Shown: positions 8,250 to 16,423 of the stretch, in pieces | How positions within the stretch are numbered: position 1 is the stretch's first letter | Layout: every line of letters starts with the position of its first letter | Assembly: GCA_040506775.1 (NCBI GenBank) | Contig: JBEVWC010000007.1 | Location: forward strand, 124,001-188,000 | Reading direction: 5' to 3' | Length of the DNA stretch: 64,000 nt | Source: Thiodiazotropha sp040506775 | Lineage (GTDB): Bacteria > Pseudomonadota > Gammaproteobacteria > Chromatiales > Chromatiaceae | The notes under the pieces: generated by a model | Database searches by the model: none | The model's input: only the letters and a program-made list of their open reading frames with translations | What the model was told of the DNA's origin: nothing | Translations under genes and position numbers: made by a program

Positions 8250-9128
8250 TCACTGGGATCCACCCTGCCAGCGGGCCAGGTTTCTTTCCACCTCGTAGAG
8301 ATCCTGAAGCAGGGTGATCCCCTCAGGTAGTTTTGTGTCTGAAAGGAAGGCGTTACCACCGACCCAGATGTGGATGGCCGGGTCCACCATCTGGCGCAAT
8401 CCACTGAGCATCACCAAGGCGTCATCCAGCTTGAAGTAGGCGCTGAAGGAGAGGCCGATGATATCCACCTGATGGGTCTCCGCGGCTTCGATGATGTCCC
8501 TGAACGGCATCTCAATACCGAACGGAATCACCTCGGCGCCACCGAGTCGCAGCAGCGCCTCCACCATCAGAAGACCAAGTCCATGCTGCTCTCCGGGTAA
8601 GGTGGTCAACATGACCCGTGGTATACCGTGTTCTATCTGGGATTCGACCAGGGACTGGCGGATCAGGGTGCTGATCATCTCCGTGTAGAGATGCTCTTCG
8701 TGGATTTCCAGCTCACCATCCCGCCACGCCTCGCCCACCCTGCGGTTCGCGGGCACCATCACCTGATGGATGAAGGCCCGCAATCCCTGGGTCTTGAGCT
8801 GTTGTGTCAGAGCATTTCGCAGTTCCGATGCCTGCCCCGACTTGAGCATCACGATCAGCTGATTCAAATCCAGTTCGGACGGATTGTCCCTGAGCAGTTC
8901 ATTGAGCTCCGGCAAAGCCATTTTCATCAGCTTGCCGGGGCGCTTTCCCTGGTCGATCAACTGGCGGATCAGGATCAGCTTGTCCAACTGCTCCTGAGAG
9001 TAGACCCGGTCGCCATTGCCGTCCCGCTCGGGTTTCGGGTAAGCGTATCGGCGTTCCCACATCCGCAGCAGATCCTTGGGAATGCCCGCGATGCGCGAAA
9101 CGTCACTGATACTGAGATTTACGTTCAT
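8250..9128 (-). CDS. MerR-family regulator with cobalamin-binding domain (CarH/LitR type)
   Basis: Likely light-responsive repressor using adenosylcobalamin. The start MNVNLSIS at 9128 leaves 10 bases after the previous stop and gives 292 residues. Residues 5-75 are a MerR winged helix (ISDVSRIAGIPKDLLRMWERRY). Residues 80-160 form the four-helix cap with the Wx9EH signature (Trp135, Glu145, His146). The Rossmann-like B12 domain follows, with GEQHGLG giving the lower axial His182. The residue after Trp135 is Arg136; in Thermus CarH that place is His132, which ligates cobalt after light exposure. It is the last gene of the lipid operon and is presumably autoregulated through the motifs near 15916-16048. 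Confidence 0.9.
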   Translation of the reverse strand: MNVNLSISDVSRIAGIPKDLLRMWERRYAYPKPERDGNGDRVYSQEQLDKLILIRQLIDQGKRPGKLMKMALPELNELLRDNPSELDLNQLIVMLKSGQASELRNALTQQLKTQGLRAFIHQVMVPANRRVGEAWRDGELEIHEEHLYTEMISTLIRQSLVESQIEHGIPRVMLTTLPGEQHGLGLLMVEALLRLGGAEVIPFGIEMPFRDIIEAAETHQVDIIGLSFSAYFKLDDALVMLSGLRQMVDPAIHIWVGGNAFLSDTKLPEGITLLQDLYEVERNLARWQGGSQ

Positions 9129-9138
9129 GGCTTCCAGT

Positions 9139-9567
9139 CTAAGCTCCCGGGTCATCCAGCGGCGTTGCGAGTCGCCGTTTCATGATTGTGACTATTGTAC
9201 TCAGCAGGGGCAGTTGCTGGAAAATATCCAGAGCGTCCCAGTAATCCCGATGCGAATCCACCCGTCCATCCGCGCCGAAACGCAACCGGCTCGAACCCTC
9301 GACGGCTATCGCGCGCCTCCTGAGTCGGCAGCTGAATCGCCAGGTGATCCACGCGGTGTCCCCGTCGACCTGCCGCTCCAATACCTCGAAGCCGGGAGAC
9401 TCTGTGGTGTCGAACATGTGCTGGAAGATCCCCCGGATGGCGGCAACTCCCCGCACCTTGTTGAACGGATCCTGAAACTCGGCCTGTTCCGAGTAGAGCG
9501 TGCCGACCTCATCCAACCGTGCGGGGGTGAGCCCCTGATACCATTCAATCAGCGCCTCGAGTTTCAT
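9139..9567 (-). CDS. SnoaL-like / nuclear transport factor 2 fold protein
   Basis: The 142-residue protein has the NTF2-fold pattern: an N-terminal helix (LEALIEWYQGL), LYSEQAEFQDPFNKVRG, a central FQHMFDTT region, then alternating beta strands with ITWRFSCRLRR and RVDSHRDYWDALD. Proteins of this type sit in light- or stress-regulated lipid operons with unknown role; the cone-shaped fold can bind a hydrophobic ligand or be enzymatic. It overlaps the SDR gene by four bases and precedes the regulator by ten. Confidence 0.8.
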   Translation of the reverse strand: MKLEALIEWYQGLTPARLDEVGTLYSEQAEFQDPFNKVRGVAAIRGIFQHMFDTTESPGFEVLERQVDGDTAWITWRFSCRLRRRAIAVEGSSRLRFGADGRVDSHRDYWDALDIFQQLPLLSTIVTIMKRRLATPLDDPGA

Positions 9568-10331
9568 GAGCGGGCCACCCGGGTCATGAGGCTCAGACGC
9601 AGGCTATCCGGCAAGCGGCTCAGACGCTTGAGCCACCAGGAGAAACGCCTGGGGAAATCGATCTCGAAGCGGCCTTTGGACAGCCCCTTGAGGATCTCAA
9701 GGGCGGCTTCATCCGCGGAGATCAGTGCCGGCATGTGAAAATCGTTTTGCTCAGTCAGCCGGGTTTCGACAAAACCGGGATTGACCAGGTAAACACCAAT
9801 CCCCTTGGGCGCCAGGTCGGCATAGAGAATTTGCGCCAGGTTGATCAGGGCGGCCTTGAACGGACCGTAGGCCAGAGCCTTCGGCAGTCCGGTGTAACCT
9901 GCGACACTCGCGACCAGGCAGATGCCTCCCGAGCCTCGCATCAGGAAATGGGGCACGACCCGGGAGATCAGGGTATAAACCCCACCCAGGTTGATCCTCA
10001 TGGCCTGTTCAACTTGAGCCAGATCCATGTCCCAGCTGCGCATGGGCGCGTAGGTGCCGGCAGAATAGATCACCAGATCGATGCCGCCCCACTCATCGAT
10101 CAACTGCCGGTGTACCTGGATCATCGCTTCCTCGTCGGTGACATCCAGTGGCAGGACCTGGTCATCGGCTTGAGCGATTGCCTGGAGGGCGTCCTCCCGC
10201 CTTGCGCTGAGCGCCAGCCGGGCGCCATGTTGCTGTAGCCGGCTGACCAGTGCAGCACCGATGCCGCTGCTCGCGCCGATGATCCAGACCCGGCGGCCCT
10301 GCCAGTTTTCATGACGTGGATTGAGACTCAT
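9564..10331 (-). CDS. Short-chain dehydrogenase/reductase
   Basis: NAD(P)-dependent oxidoreductase of 255 residues. It shows the cofactor motif GASSGIGAAL near residue 18, LPLDVTDEE, the NLGG stretch, and the catalytic pattern with SVAGY and Tyr-x-x-x-Lys (YGPFK). NPGFVETRLT near 190 is typical of SDRs. The basic C-terminal segment (RRFSWWLKRLSRLPDSLRLSL) resembles a membrane-associating helix. Substrate unknown; the operon suggests a fatty-acyl or lipid-derived carbonyl. It overlaps both neighbours by four bases. Confidence 0.88.
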   Translation of the reverse strand: MSLNPRHENWQGRRVWIIGASSGIGAALVSRLQQHGARLALSARREDALQAIAQADDQVLPLDVTDEEAMIQVHRQLIDEWGGIDLVIYSAGTYAPMRSWDMDLAQVEQAMRINLGGVYTLISRVVPHFLMRGSGGICLVASVAGYTGLPKALAYGPFKAALINLAQILYADLAPKGIGVYLVNPGFVETRLTEQNDFHMPALISADEAALEILKGLSKGRFEIDFPRRFSWWLKRLSRLPDSLRLSLMTRVARS

Positions 10332-10864
10332 TGGGTGCTTCTCTGGAAGAACAGTGTTACTTCACCGAGGCGGAAGCCGAATTTTTTCATCACCGAGCGG
10401 TTGATCAGTACCCCATCCTCCTGCAGGTACATCCAGTCATCAAAATCCACTGCGTAGACCTTCTCTCCGACCGGCAGGCTAAGGGTGTAGGTCCAGTGCA
10501 GGGCGTTGCCTGAGACCTGACCGGATGCGCTACCTTCCACGTCATCTGCGGTTCCGGTGTAGCGTCCACCGGGGAGGCGCTTGAGGGTCCATACCCTCTG
10601 TTGCCGGGTGCCGTCACTGTATTCGAAATGTTCATCGAGGATACCCTGGTCACCTTCCCAACGGGCATCGACCTTGACCTTGAAGCGTTTGACCACGCTG
10701 CCGTCCCGTTTCTGGAATTGTCCCCAGCCGTCCAGGGTGCCATTGAAGTATTCTTCGAGACGCAGTTCCGGGCGCTCCGCCTGATAACGGGTGACCTCGA
10801 TGCCTGAGCATCCGCTCAGAGTCAACGCGCTGAGCAGCAACATGTGCTTATACGGCATATTCAA
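10328..10864 (-). CDS. DUF3833 lipoprotein
   Basis: The 178-residue protein has a lipoprotein signal (SALTLSGCSG) and then the DUF3833 pattern: RLEEYFNGTLDGWGQFQKRDG, RFKVKVDARWEGDQGILDEHFEYSDG and DFDDWMYLQEDGVLINRS. The predicted fold is a mostly beta lipocalin-like barrel, which would suit binding of a lipid. The family is usually encoded with CFA-like methyltransferases. It overlaps the MFS gene by up to 17 bases; a second ATG at 10858 is possible. Confidence 0.85.
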   Translation of the reverse strand: MNMPYKHMLLLSALTLSGCSGIEVTRYQAERPELRLEEYFNGTLDGWGQFQKRDGSVVKRFKVKVDARWEGDQGILDEHFEYSDGTRQQRVWTLKRLPGGRYTGTADDVEGSASGQVSGNALHWTYTLSLPVGEKVYAVDFDDWMYLQEDGVLINRSVMKKFGFRLGEVTLFFQRSTQ

Positions 10865-12101
10865 CCTCCAGTGAGTGACGCCAGCGAACCAGCAGGGCGG
10901 CGGTGATCAGCTTGATGAAGCAGGGCAGTCCTGCGTAGAACAGGGCCAGGGCAAACAGGCCGTCGGTGCCCCCGGGCTGATAGCCAAACCCGGCCAGCAG
11001 CGGCAGGCCCAAACCGGCCGCCAGGGCCAGCACGCCTTTGTTGATCAAACTCCAGATGCCGAAATACCCGGCGCTGCGGCCACGCTCCCGGGGCGGGATG
11101 ATGTCCGCGGCAATCGCCGCCGGCAGGGCAAGGTCGGCCCCCAGGGCGAGACCGGATAGCAGACAGACGATGGCATAGGGCAGTGCGTCCCCATGACCGA
11201 GTTGCACCGCCCAGATGAACCCCGCGATGGCCATAAGGGCGCTGAGCGCCCAGGCCCGGGTGCGGCCGACGCGTTGTGAGAGTTTCAGCCACAGCGGGAG
11301 GGATGCGGCGCCGCTGACAAAATAGAGGGCGAGAAACAGACCGCTGTACGCCTCGAGCTGCAGTACGTCCGCGATATAGAACAGAGACAGGGTCCCGGCC
11401 AGGGCGACGGCCAGGCCGTTGAGCAGGAACAGGGAAGCGAGCTTTCGAAACGGGGCATGTCTGAGGGGTTGCAGCCAGCCCGATGGTGTCAGGTCACCGA
11501 TGTGCGGTCTCGGTGCGAGCTTGAACAGTGTCCAGACCGAACCTGTGAGGATCAGTGCGAACACTCCGCTGTAGATCAGCCAAGGCCGGCTGGTCTGCAG
11601 CCAGTTGCTGAACAGCATCGGCAATACACTGGCGAGAACTACCCCGGCAATGGAGAAGGCTTCCCGGTAAGCCACCAGTCGCGTGCGTACCCAGCTGTCG
11701 TCGCTGACATTCGCACCCCAGGCCAGGTAGGCGATGTTGAGAGCGCTGTGGGCGGTGTAGACCACCACCAGGCACAAACCGAACCAGATCGCCAGGCCGG
11801 TACCTGCCTCCAGAGGCGGGTTGAACAGACCGAGATAAGCGATCATCAGGCTCAGCGTGGCAGCCGAGGCCAGCAGTGACCAGCCCCCGGAAACGTGCTG
11901 CAGCCGGTCCGCCAGGCGCCCCAGCCAGGGGTCCTGGAGGGTGTCCACGATTCGCGTAAGCAACAGGATCGCCCCGGTCAGGGCCAGCCCCAGTCCCAAC
12001 TCGTCCCCGTACAGGTGAGGCGTATGGATGTACACTGGCAGGGCGGCCATTGCCAGAGGCATGCCGAGTAATCCATAGGCAAGATACTCACGCTTGGTCA
12101 C
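10848..12101 (-). CDS. MFS transporter, MFS_2/GPH type
   Basis: Twelve-helix carrier of 417 residues. Near the N-terminus it has YHTPHLYGDELGLGLALTG-like sequence and DPWLGRLADR, the loop 2-3 signature of the GPH (MelB-related) group; the second half has PPRERGRSAGYFGIW. In this class of operon the carrier is a candidate lipid or lipid-precursor mover, in the manner of MelB-like lipid transporters, but that is inference. Coupled by four-base overlap to the chalcone-isomerase-like gene. Confidence 0.87.
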   Translation of the reverse strand: MTKREYLAYGLLGMPLAMAALPVYIHTPHLYGDELGLGLALTGAILLLTRIVDTLQDPWLGRLADRLQHVSGGWSLLASAATLSLMIAYLGLFNPPLEAGTGLAIWFGLCLVVVYTAHSALNIAYLAWGANVSDDSWVRTRLVAYREAFSIAGVVLASVLPMLFSNWLQTSRPWLIYSGVFALILTGSVWTLFKLAPRPHIGDLTPSGWLQPLRHAPFRKLASLFLLNGLAVALAGTLSLFYIADVLQLEAYSGLFLALYFVSGAASLPLWLKLSQRVGRTRAWALSALMAIAGFIWAVQLGHGDALPYAIVCLLSGLALGADLALPAAIAADIIPPRERGRSAGYFGIWSLINKGVLALAAGLGLPLLAGFGYQPGGTDGLFALALFYAGLPCFIKLITAALLVRWRHSLEVEYAV

Positions 12102-12622
12102 TGCGCAGCCCCCAGCAGGCGTTGGCGCAGTTCCGGTTCCCGGGTGCCGGGTGCCAGCCAGATTTCGAAGAAGGCGCTGGCCAGTTCCGGATCATCCAGG
12201 CGTCCCAGGTAGCCGTCTGGCCCGTAGAACACCGCGGCCTCGCCGGGCAGATGCACACCCAGCAACTGATCACCCGGTGTGACATCGGCGAAGAGTGCCT
12301 CGAAACGTGAGATCAGCCGCTCCCGGTCACCGCGGGTTCCGCGCATCCGCTCGATTTCGTCGAGGGTGGCCCGGGCCAGTTGGCTGCGACTGAAGTTGCG
12401 ACGGTAGGTCAGCTGCAGGGCATACGGACCCTCGGCCTGGAATTCACCCAGGGGCGCCAGCAGGGTGGCCTCGTACAGCGGAATACCCCACCAGCTCAGC
12501 GCGCCACTGCCTACCTGGAGCATCTCGCGGGTTTCCGGAGCGAATTGTCCCGATCCTTGAGCCTCCGATGCGAGCAGCGTCAGCGCAAGCAGCAGACCGG
12601 TCAGCGGTCGACCGGCCATCAC
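12098..12622 (-). CDS. Chalcone-isomerase-like exported protein
   Basis: A signal peptide (residues 1-23, ending SEAQGS) precedes the bacterial chalcone-isomerase-like domain: LQVGSGALSWWGIPLYEATLLAP, YALQLTYRRNFSRSQLARATLDE and FADVTPGDQLLGVHLPGEAAVFY. The total of 174 residues is normal. This periplasmic family has a fatty-acid-binding relative in plants, and in bacteria sits beside CFA-type methyltransferases, which suggests lipid binding rather than flavonoid chemistry. Overlaps both neighbours by four bases. Confidence 0.85.
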   Translation of the reverse strand: MMAGRPLTGLLLALTLLASEAQGSGQFAPETREMLQVGSGALSWWGIPLYEATLLAPLGEFQAEGPYALQLTYRRNFSRSQLARATLDEIERMRGTRGDRERLISRFEALFADVTPGDQLLGVHLPGEAAVFYGPDGYLGRLDDPELASAFFEIWLAPGTREPELRQRLLGAAQ

Positions 12623-13830
12623 TCAGACTCCTTCACCAGGGCAAACTGCAGCAGGTCGATGCGCTGTTCGTCAAATCCGGCTTCGCAGTAGCTCAGGTAG
12701 AAGCGCCAAAGCCGCTGAAACGACTCGTCGAAGCCCTCTTCGCTAAGTGTGGTCTGTTGGTGGTCGAAACGCTTGCACCAGCGGCGCAGAGTCTCGGCGT
12801 AATGATGACCGTAACGGGCCATGCCTTCGATGCTGAAGCCGTGACGCCGGGCGAGTTTACGGATCATCCCCGGGGAGGGCAGCATTCCGCCGGGAAAGAT
12901 GTACTGCTGGATGAAATCGGTGCTGCGACGGTAGTTTTCGAAATGCTCGTCGTCGATGACGATGGTCTGGATCGCGGCCCGCCCCCCAGGGTTCAGCAAA
13001 GCATGCAGCTTGCTGAAGTAGGTGTCCCAATAGGCTTCGCCCACTGCTTCCAGCATCTCGATCGAGACGATGTGGTCATAGCGCCCGGACAGGTCCCGAT
13101 AGTCCCGCAATTCAAACCGGGCACGATCATCAAGGTCCGCCTGTTGGATGCGCTGGCGGGCATATTCGAGTTGTCGGGGTGACAGGGTAATGCCGGTCAC
13201 ATCGATGTCCCGGCGAGCAGCGTACTCGGCAAACCCGCCCCAGCCACAGCCGATCTCAAGGACCCGAGCTCCGGATTCAGCGCCGCTGAGTTGCAGCATC
13301 TGCCGGTATTTGCGGGCCTGACCGATCGTCAGAGGCTCGTGCATGTCGTTGTCGAAGACAGCGCTCGAGTAGGTCATGGAGTCATCCAGCCAGCAGGCGT
13401 AGAAGTCGTTGCCCAGGTCATAGTGGGCCTCGATGTTGCGGGCACTGCCGCGCCGGGTGTTGCGGCGCAAGCGATGACGCATGCGGTAGATCAGGTCGAA
13501 CAGGCGATTGCGCCGCATGGCCGGTTGCAGTGCCGCCATGTTTCGCAAGGCCAGTGTCAGCAGGGCGGTGAGGTTATCGGTTTCGATGCGTCCGTCCCGG
13601 TAGCACTGGGCCAGACCCAGGTCGCCGGATCGGAACAGGGTGCGCAGACAGGACCAGTCTTTCAGACGCAACTCGGCACTGGGGTCGCCGCCGTTGCCGA
13701 AACGCAGTGTCAGGCCTTCCGGGGTGATCAGTTTCAGGGTGCCCGTGCGGATACCCTCCAGTACCCGCAGCAGCGGCCGTACGGTCCAGGGTGCGGACGG
13801 GGGAGTCATGGTTTGGGTGAGGCTGTTCAT
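12619..13830 (-). CDS. SAM-dependent methyltransferase, cyclopropane-fatty-acyl-phospholipid synthase family
   Basis: Methylates or cyclopropanates unsaturated acyl chains of membrane phospholipids. The 403-residue protein has an N-terminal CFA-type domain (about 20-120), the linker NIEAHYDLGNDFY, and the SAM site VLEIGCGWGGFAEYAA near residue 192. IVSIEMLEAVGEAYW and QYIFPGGMLPS are also typical. In Rhodobacter a related methyltransferase acts in furan fatty acid synthesis within a singlet-oxygen regulon; a similar role here is inferred from the company it keeps (FAD oxidoreductase, DUF1365). Confidence 0.9.
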   Translation of the reverse strand: MNSLTQTMTPPSAPWTVRPLLRVLEGIRTGTLKLITPEGLTLRFGNGGDPSAELRLKDWSCLRTLFRSGDLGLAQCYRDGRIETDNLTALLTLALRNMAALQPAMRRNRLFDLIYRMRHRLRRNTRRGSARNIEAHYDLGNDFYACWLDDSMTYSSAVFDNDMHEPLTIGQARKYRQMLQLSGAESGARVLEIGCGWGGFAEYAARRDIDVTGITLSPRQLEYARQRIQQADLDDRARFELRDYRDLSGRYDHIVSIEMLEAVGEAYWDTYFSKLHALLNPGGRAAIQTIVIDDEHFENYRRSTDFIQQYIFPGGMLPSPGMIRKLARRHGFSIEGMARYGHHYAETLRRWCKRFDHQQTTLSEEGFDESFQRLWRFYLSYCEAGFDEQRIDLLQFALVKESE

Positions 13831-13900
13831 CTCAAGGTTCCTCGGCTGGTTTCAAGGGGACGCGGGTGGGTCCCGCTTGGGTCTCTGTCGATGGGTGTGT

Positions 13901-14647
13901 TCATGGGAGATATTCGGGGGTGTGATCCGGGTCCCGGGGTCTTCTGACCAGGGACAGTCCCCTGTGCCAAAGCTTCAGGGCCTGCCAATGGATGCGCAGG
14001 GTCACTCCCAGGGTCAGCAGGGGTTGTCTCAACAGCGCCTTGAGCAGGGCCCTGCTGCTCCAGGTCTGGGAACGCCCCCACACTGCGGTGTTGAGTTGCA
14101 GGGTGCCCTGGTCGAAGTAGTCGATGCTGACTCTGGGGCAGTCGAGGTCCAGGTTGAACTTGAAACGGTAACCGCCGCTGACCGGGTAGAACGGTGAAAC
14201 GTAGAAACGCTTCTCGGCTGTGACCTGCTGGAATTCCCCCTGGGCGTCCGGTCTCAGCAGGTAGCAATGGCGTTCACCGAAGGTGTTGTTGACCTCGGCT
14301 ATGATGGCGCCCACCTGGCCGTCAGAACGGTGGCAGTACCAGAAACTCACAGGGTTGAACAGGTAGCCGAATACCCGGGGTAAGGTTTGCAGCCAGATTT
14401 TGCCGCCAGAGTCGAAAATACCGTGGGACATGAGGTATTCACGCACCCACAGGCGGGGATCCCGGCCGTCGCCGTAGTCCCTGAAGTGGAAGGCGAGAGG
14501 CCGGTGGCGATTGACCCCGAATACGCCATTGTTCAGCTTCGCCAGCTCATCCAGGTCGAGTAACAGGTAAAACACCGGATAAACGAACTTATTGCTGAAG
14601 GGCTGACGCCGGCGGTGCATGACCCGACCGATCACCAGACGACTCAT
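13901..14647 (-). CDS. DUF1365 protein
   Basis: The 248-residue product shows the DUF1365 pattern: GRVMHRRRQPFSNKFVYPVFYLLLDLDEL at the N-terminus, LPRVFGYLFNPVSFWYCHR in the middle, EVNNTFGERHCYLL, and FYVSPFYPVSGGYRF. The family nearly always lies between an FAD oxidoreductase and a CFA-type methyltransferase. The start at 14647 is chosen because it overlaps the upstream stop in an ATGA; an ATG 15 bases earlier is also in frame. Biochemical role unknown. Confidence 0.88.
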   Translation of the reverse strand: MSRLVIGRVMHRRRQPFSNKFVYPVFYLLLDLDELAKLNNGVFGVNRHRPLAFHFRDYGDGRDPRLWVREYLMSHGIFDSGGKIWLQTLPRVFGYLFNPVSFWYCHRSDGQVGAIIAEVNNTFGERHCYLLRPDAQGEFQQVTAEKRFYVSPFYPVSGGYRFKFNLDLDCPRVSIDYFDQGTLQLNTAVWGRSQTWSSRALLKALLRQPLLTLGVTLRIHWQALKLWHRGLSLVRRPRDPDHTPEYLP

Positions 14648-15900
14648 AAGACGACTTGCCATGGGGCCTCCACAGCGAAGTCGGGAATGATCCGCAATGC
14701 GGACTTCAGGCCATCCTCGTGAAATCCGTAACCCCCCCAGGCGCCACAGAACCAGGCCCGATTGGATCCCTGAATCCGCGACAGGCGGGCTTGCGCATCA
14801 ATGGCGTCCTGGTCGTAGATGGGATGATCGTAGTGGTAACTGCCCAGCTGGTTATCCGGTTCCATGTGTGCGGGTGGGTTGAGGGTAACCATGACCGGAG
14901 TATCGAAGGGCAGGCGTTGCAGCCGGTTCAGCAGGTAGGTCACGCAAACCGAGTTCTGTTCATCCTGGGTGGACAGGTAGTTCCAGGCAGACCAGAGGCT
15001 GGGTCTTTGCGGCAGGAAGCGGGTGTCGCAGTGCAGGACCGCCCGGTTTGGCTGGTAGCTGAACGCCCCCAGCACATCACGCTCCTGTTCCGAGGCATCC
15101 TGCAGGATACGCAGACTGTCCGGCGCATGGGTGGCAAATATGACTGCGTCGTAATCCTCGGTGGCATGCCTGGTGCTCACCCGGGCGGCCAGACTGTCCC
15201 GGGTCACGCCGACAACCGCCTGTCCCAGGCGCACATCGAGGGGTTCGGCGAGCCGTTTGACATACTCCTTTCCGCCTCCCACGAGGCTTCGCCAGGTGGG
15301 CCGCTCGGTGATCTGCAGCAGCCGGTGATTGATGCAGAAACGGAGGAAGGTGCTGGCAGGAAAATCCAGAATATCCTCGGGCGATGAGGACCAGATCGCC
15401 GCCGCCATGGGCAGCAGATAACCGTTGCGAAAGGACTCGGAATAGCCCTCACTGTTGAGCAGATGTCCCAGGGACAGGCGGCGTGGCTCCGACCAGGCCA
15501 GGAGACGCTCCGCATTCCTGTTGAACTTGAGAATCTCGCTAAGCATGCGCCAGTAGTAGAGGCGCATGAGATTGCGTTTCTGGGCAAACAGGGTGCCAAG
15601 ATTTGCGCCGGCCCATTCCAGGTTGCTCTCCGGGAGGTTGACGCTGAAGGTCATCTCGGTCTCGTGGGTTTCCACACCGATCAGGTTGAACAGTTGACGC
15701 AGGTTGGGATAGGTCAGATCGTTGTAGACCAGGAAACCGGTATCCACAGGATGCCGGAAACCATCCAGTTCCACATCCACAGAGTGGGTATGACCGCCCA
15801 GGTAGTCCGCGGCTTCATAGAGCGTCACGGCATGCTTTTTGTTCAGCAGCCAGGCGGCGGAGAGGCCGCTGATACCACTGCCTATCACGGCAATCTTCAT
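14644..15900 (-). CDS. FAD-dependent oxidoreductase (amine-oxidase-like fold)
   Basis: First gene of the nine-gene operon. The 418-residue protein opens with a dinucleotide fold, IAVIGSGISGLSAAWLL, and a following acidic E at YEAADYLGGHTH. The C-terminus has FCGAWGGYGFHEDGL, closing the FAD site. The group is related to amine oxidases and phytoene-desaturase-like enzymes; neighbours suggest it desaturates or oxidises methylated acyl chains. The 160 bases upstream hold three motifs likely bound by the regulator at the operon's end. Confidence 0.9.
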   Translation of the reverse strand: MKIAVIGSGISGLSAAWLLNKKHAVTLYEAADYLGGHTHSVDVELDGFRHPVDTGFLVYNDLTYPNLRQLFNLIGVETHETEMTFSVNLPESNLEWAGANLGTLFAQKRNLMRLYYWRMLSEILKFNRNAERLLAWSEPRRLSLGHLLNSEGYSESFRNGYLLPMAAAIWSSSPEDILDFPASTFLRFCINHRLLQITERPTWRSLVGGGKEYVKRLAEPLDVRLGQAVVGVTRDSLAARVSTRHATEDYDAVIFATHAPDSLRILQDASEQERDVLGAFSYQPNRAVLHCDTRFLPQRPSLWSAWNYLSTQDEQNSVCVTYLLNRLQRLPFDTPVMVTLNPPAHMEPDNQLGSYHYDHPIYDQDAIDAQARLSRIQGSNRAWFCGAWGGYGFHEDGLKSALRIIPDFAVEAPWQVVL

Positions 15901-15915
15901 CGTTAGGTCACCAGT

Positions 15916-15930
15916 TTTGTATAGTACATT
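15916..15930. promoter_or_regulatory. Candidate CarH/LitR operator 1
   Basis: TTTGTATAGTACATT contains the exact palindrome TGTA-TAG-TACA (15918-15928), 16-30 bases before the start of the FAD oxidoreductase gene. It shares AGTTTTGTA-N3-TACA with operator 3. Confidence 0.6.
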
Positions 15931-15968
15931 ATGACCAATGATAGCGATGATTCTGCAAAATACAAGAA

Positions 15969-15983
15969 AATGTACTAGACAAA
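15969..15983. promoter_or_regulatory. Candidate CarH/LitR operator 2 (inverted)
   Basis: AATGTACTAGACAAA is the reverse complement of TTTGTCTAGTACATT, identical to operator 1 at 14 of 15 positions. Confidence 0.6.
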
Positions 15984-16033
15984 TAGCCCATTCATGCCTA
16001 GGCTGATGGGTAATGAGGCGCCATTGCCTCAGT

Positions 16034-16048
16034 TTTGTACTCTACAGA
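16034..16048. promoter_or_regulatory. Candidate CarH/LitR operator 3
   Basis: TTTGTACTCTACAGA contains the palindrome TGTA-CTC-TACA (16036-16046). It ends just before the ribosome-binding site of the divergent small gene, a position suited to repressing it. Confidence 0.55.
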
Positions 16049-16059
16049 GGAGATCCATC

Positions 16060-16224
16060 ATGTCCGGTTACGAACGTCAGATACTCGAAACAGAACGGCA
16101 GTACGATCAGCTCATGCGTGAAATCGAGCGGCAGGATCCGAATGTGCTCCACTCCGTGGTACCGGGGAGCCGCCTGCACCAGATCATTCACAACCCGGTC
16201 ACGGAAGGTATCGACGAAGGCTGA
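16060..16224 (+). CDS. Small unknown protein, 54 aa, divergent from the lipid operon
   Basis: Not recognised. MSGYERQILETERQYDQLMR begins a charged helix of about 28 residues, followed by a VVPGSRLHQIIHNP segment and an acidic tail. No signal peptide or membrane helix. AGAGGAG lies eight bases before the ATG, so translation is likely. The candidate operator 3 abuts the ribosome site, and a strong hairpin follows 42 bases after the stop, which together suggest a complete monocistronic unit controlled with the lipid operon. Confidence 0.65.
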   Translation: MSGYERQILETERQYDQLMREIERQDPNVLHSVVPGSRLHQIIHNPVTEGIDEG

Positions 16225-16265
16225 GCATTCCGCTTACACCCGTTCACACTGACCTTGTCAATGAA

Positions 16266-16295
16266 GGCTTCACCCGCATTGCAGCGGGTGAAGCC
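16266..16295. terminator. Hairpin after the small gene
   Basis: Perfect 12-bp stem GGCTTCACCCGC (16266-16277), loop ATTGCA, matching arm 16284-16295. No T run follows on the plus strand. Confidence 0.5.
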
Positions 16296-16423
16296 TGCGA
16301 TCCCCGCTCCTGTTGATCTGCCATCACCTGACAATTCCGCGAACTGTGCCGGGTTGAATCCCAGCCATCCGGGCCCACCTTTGTGCTATCACTGAATCAT
16401 CACTATCGAGAGGCTGGCACATC

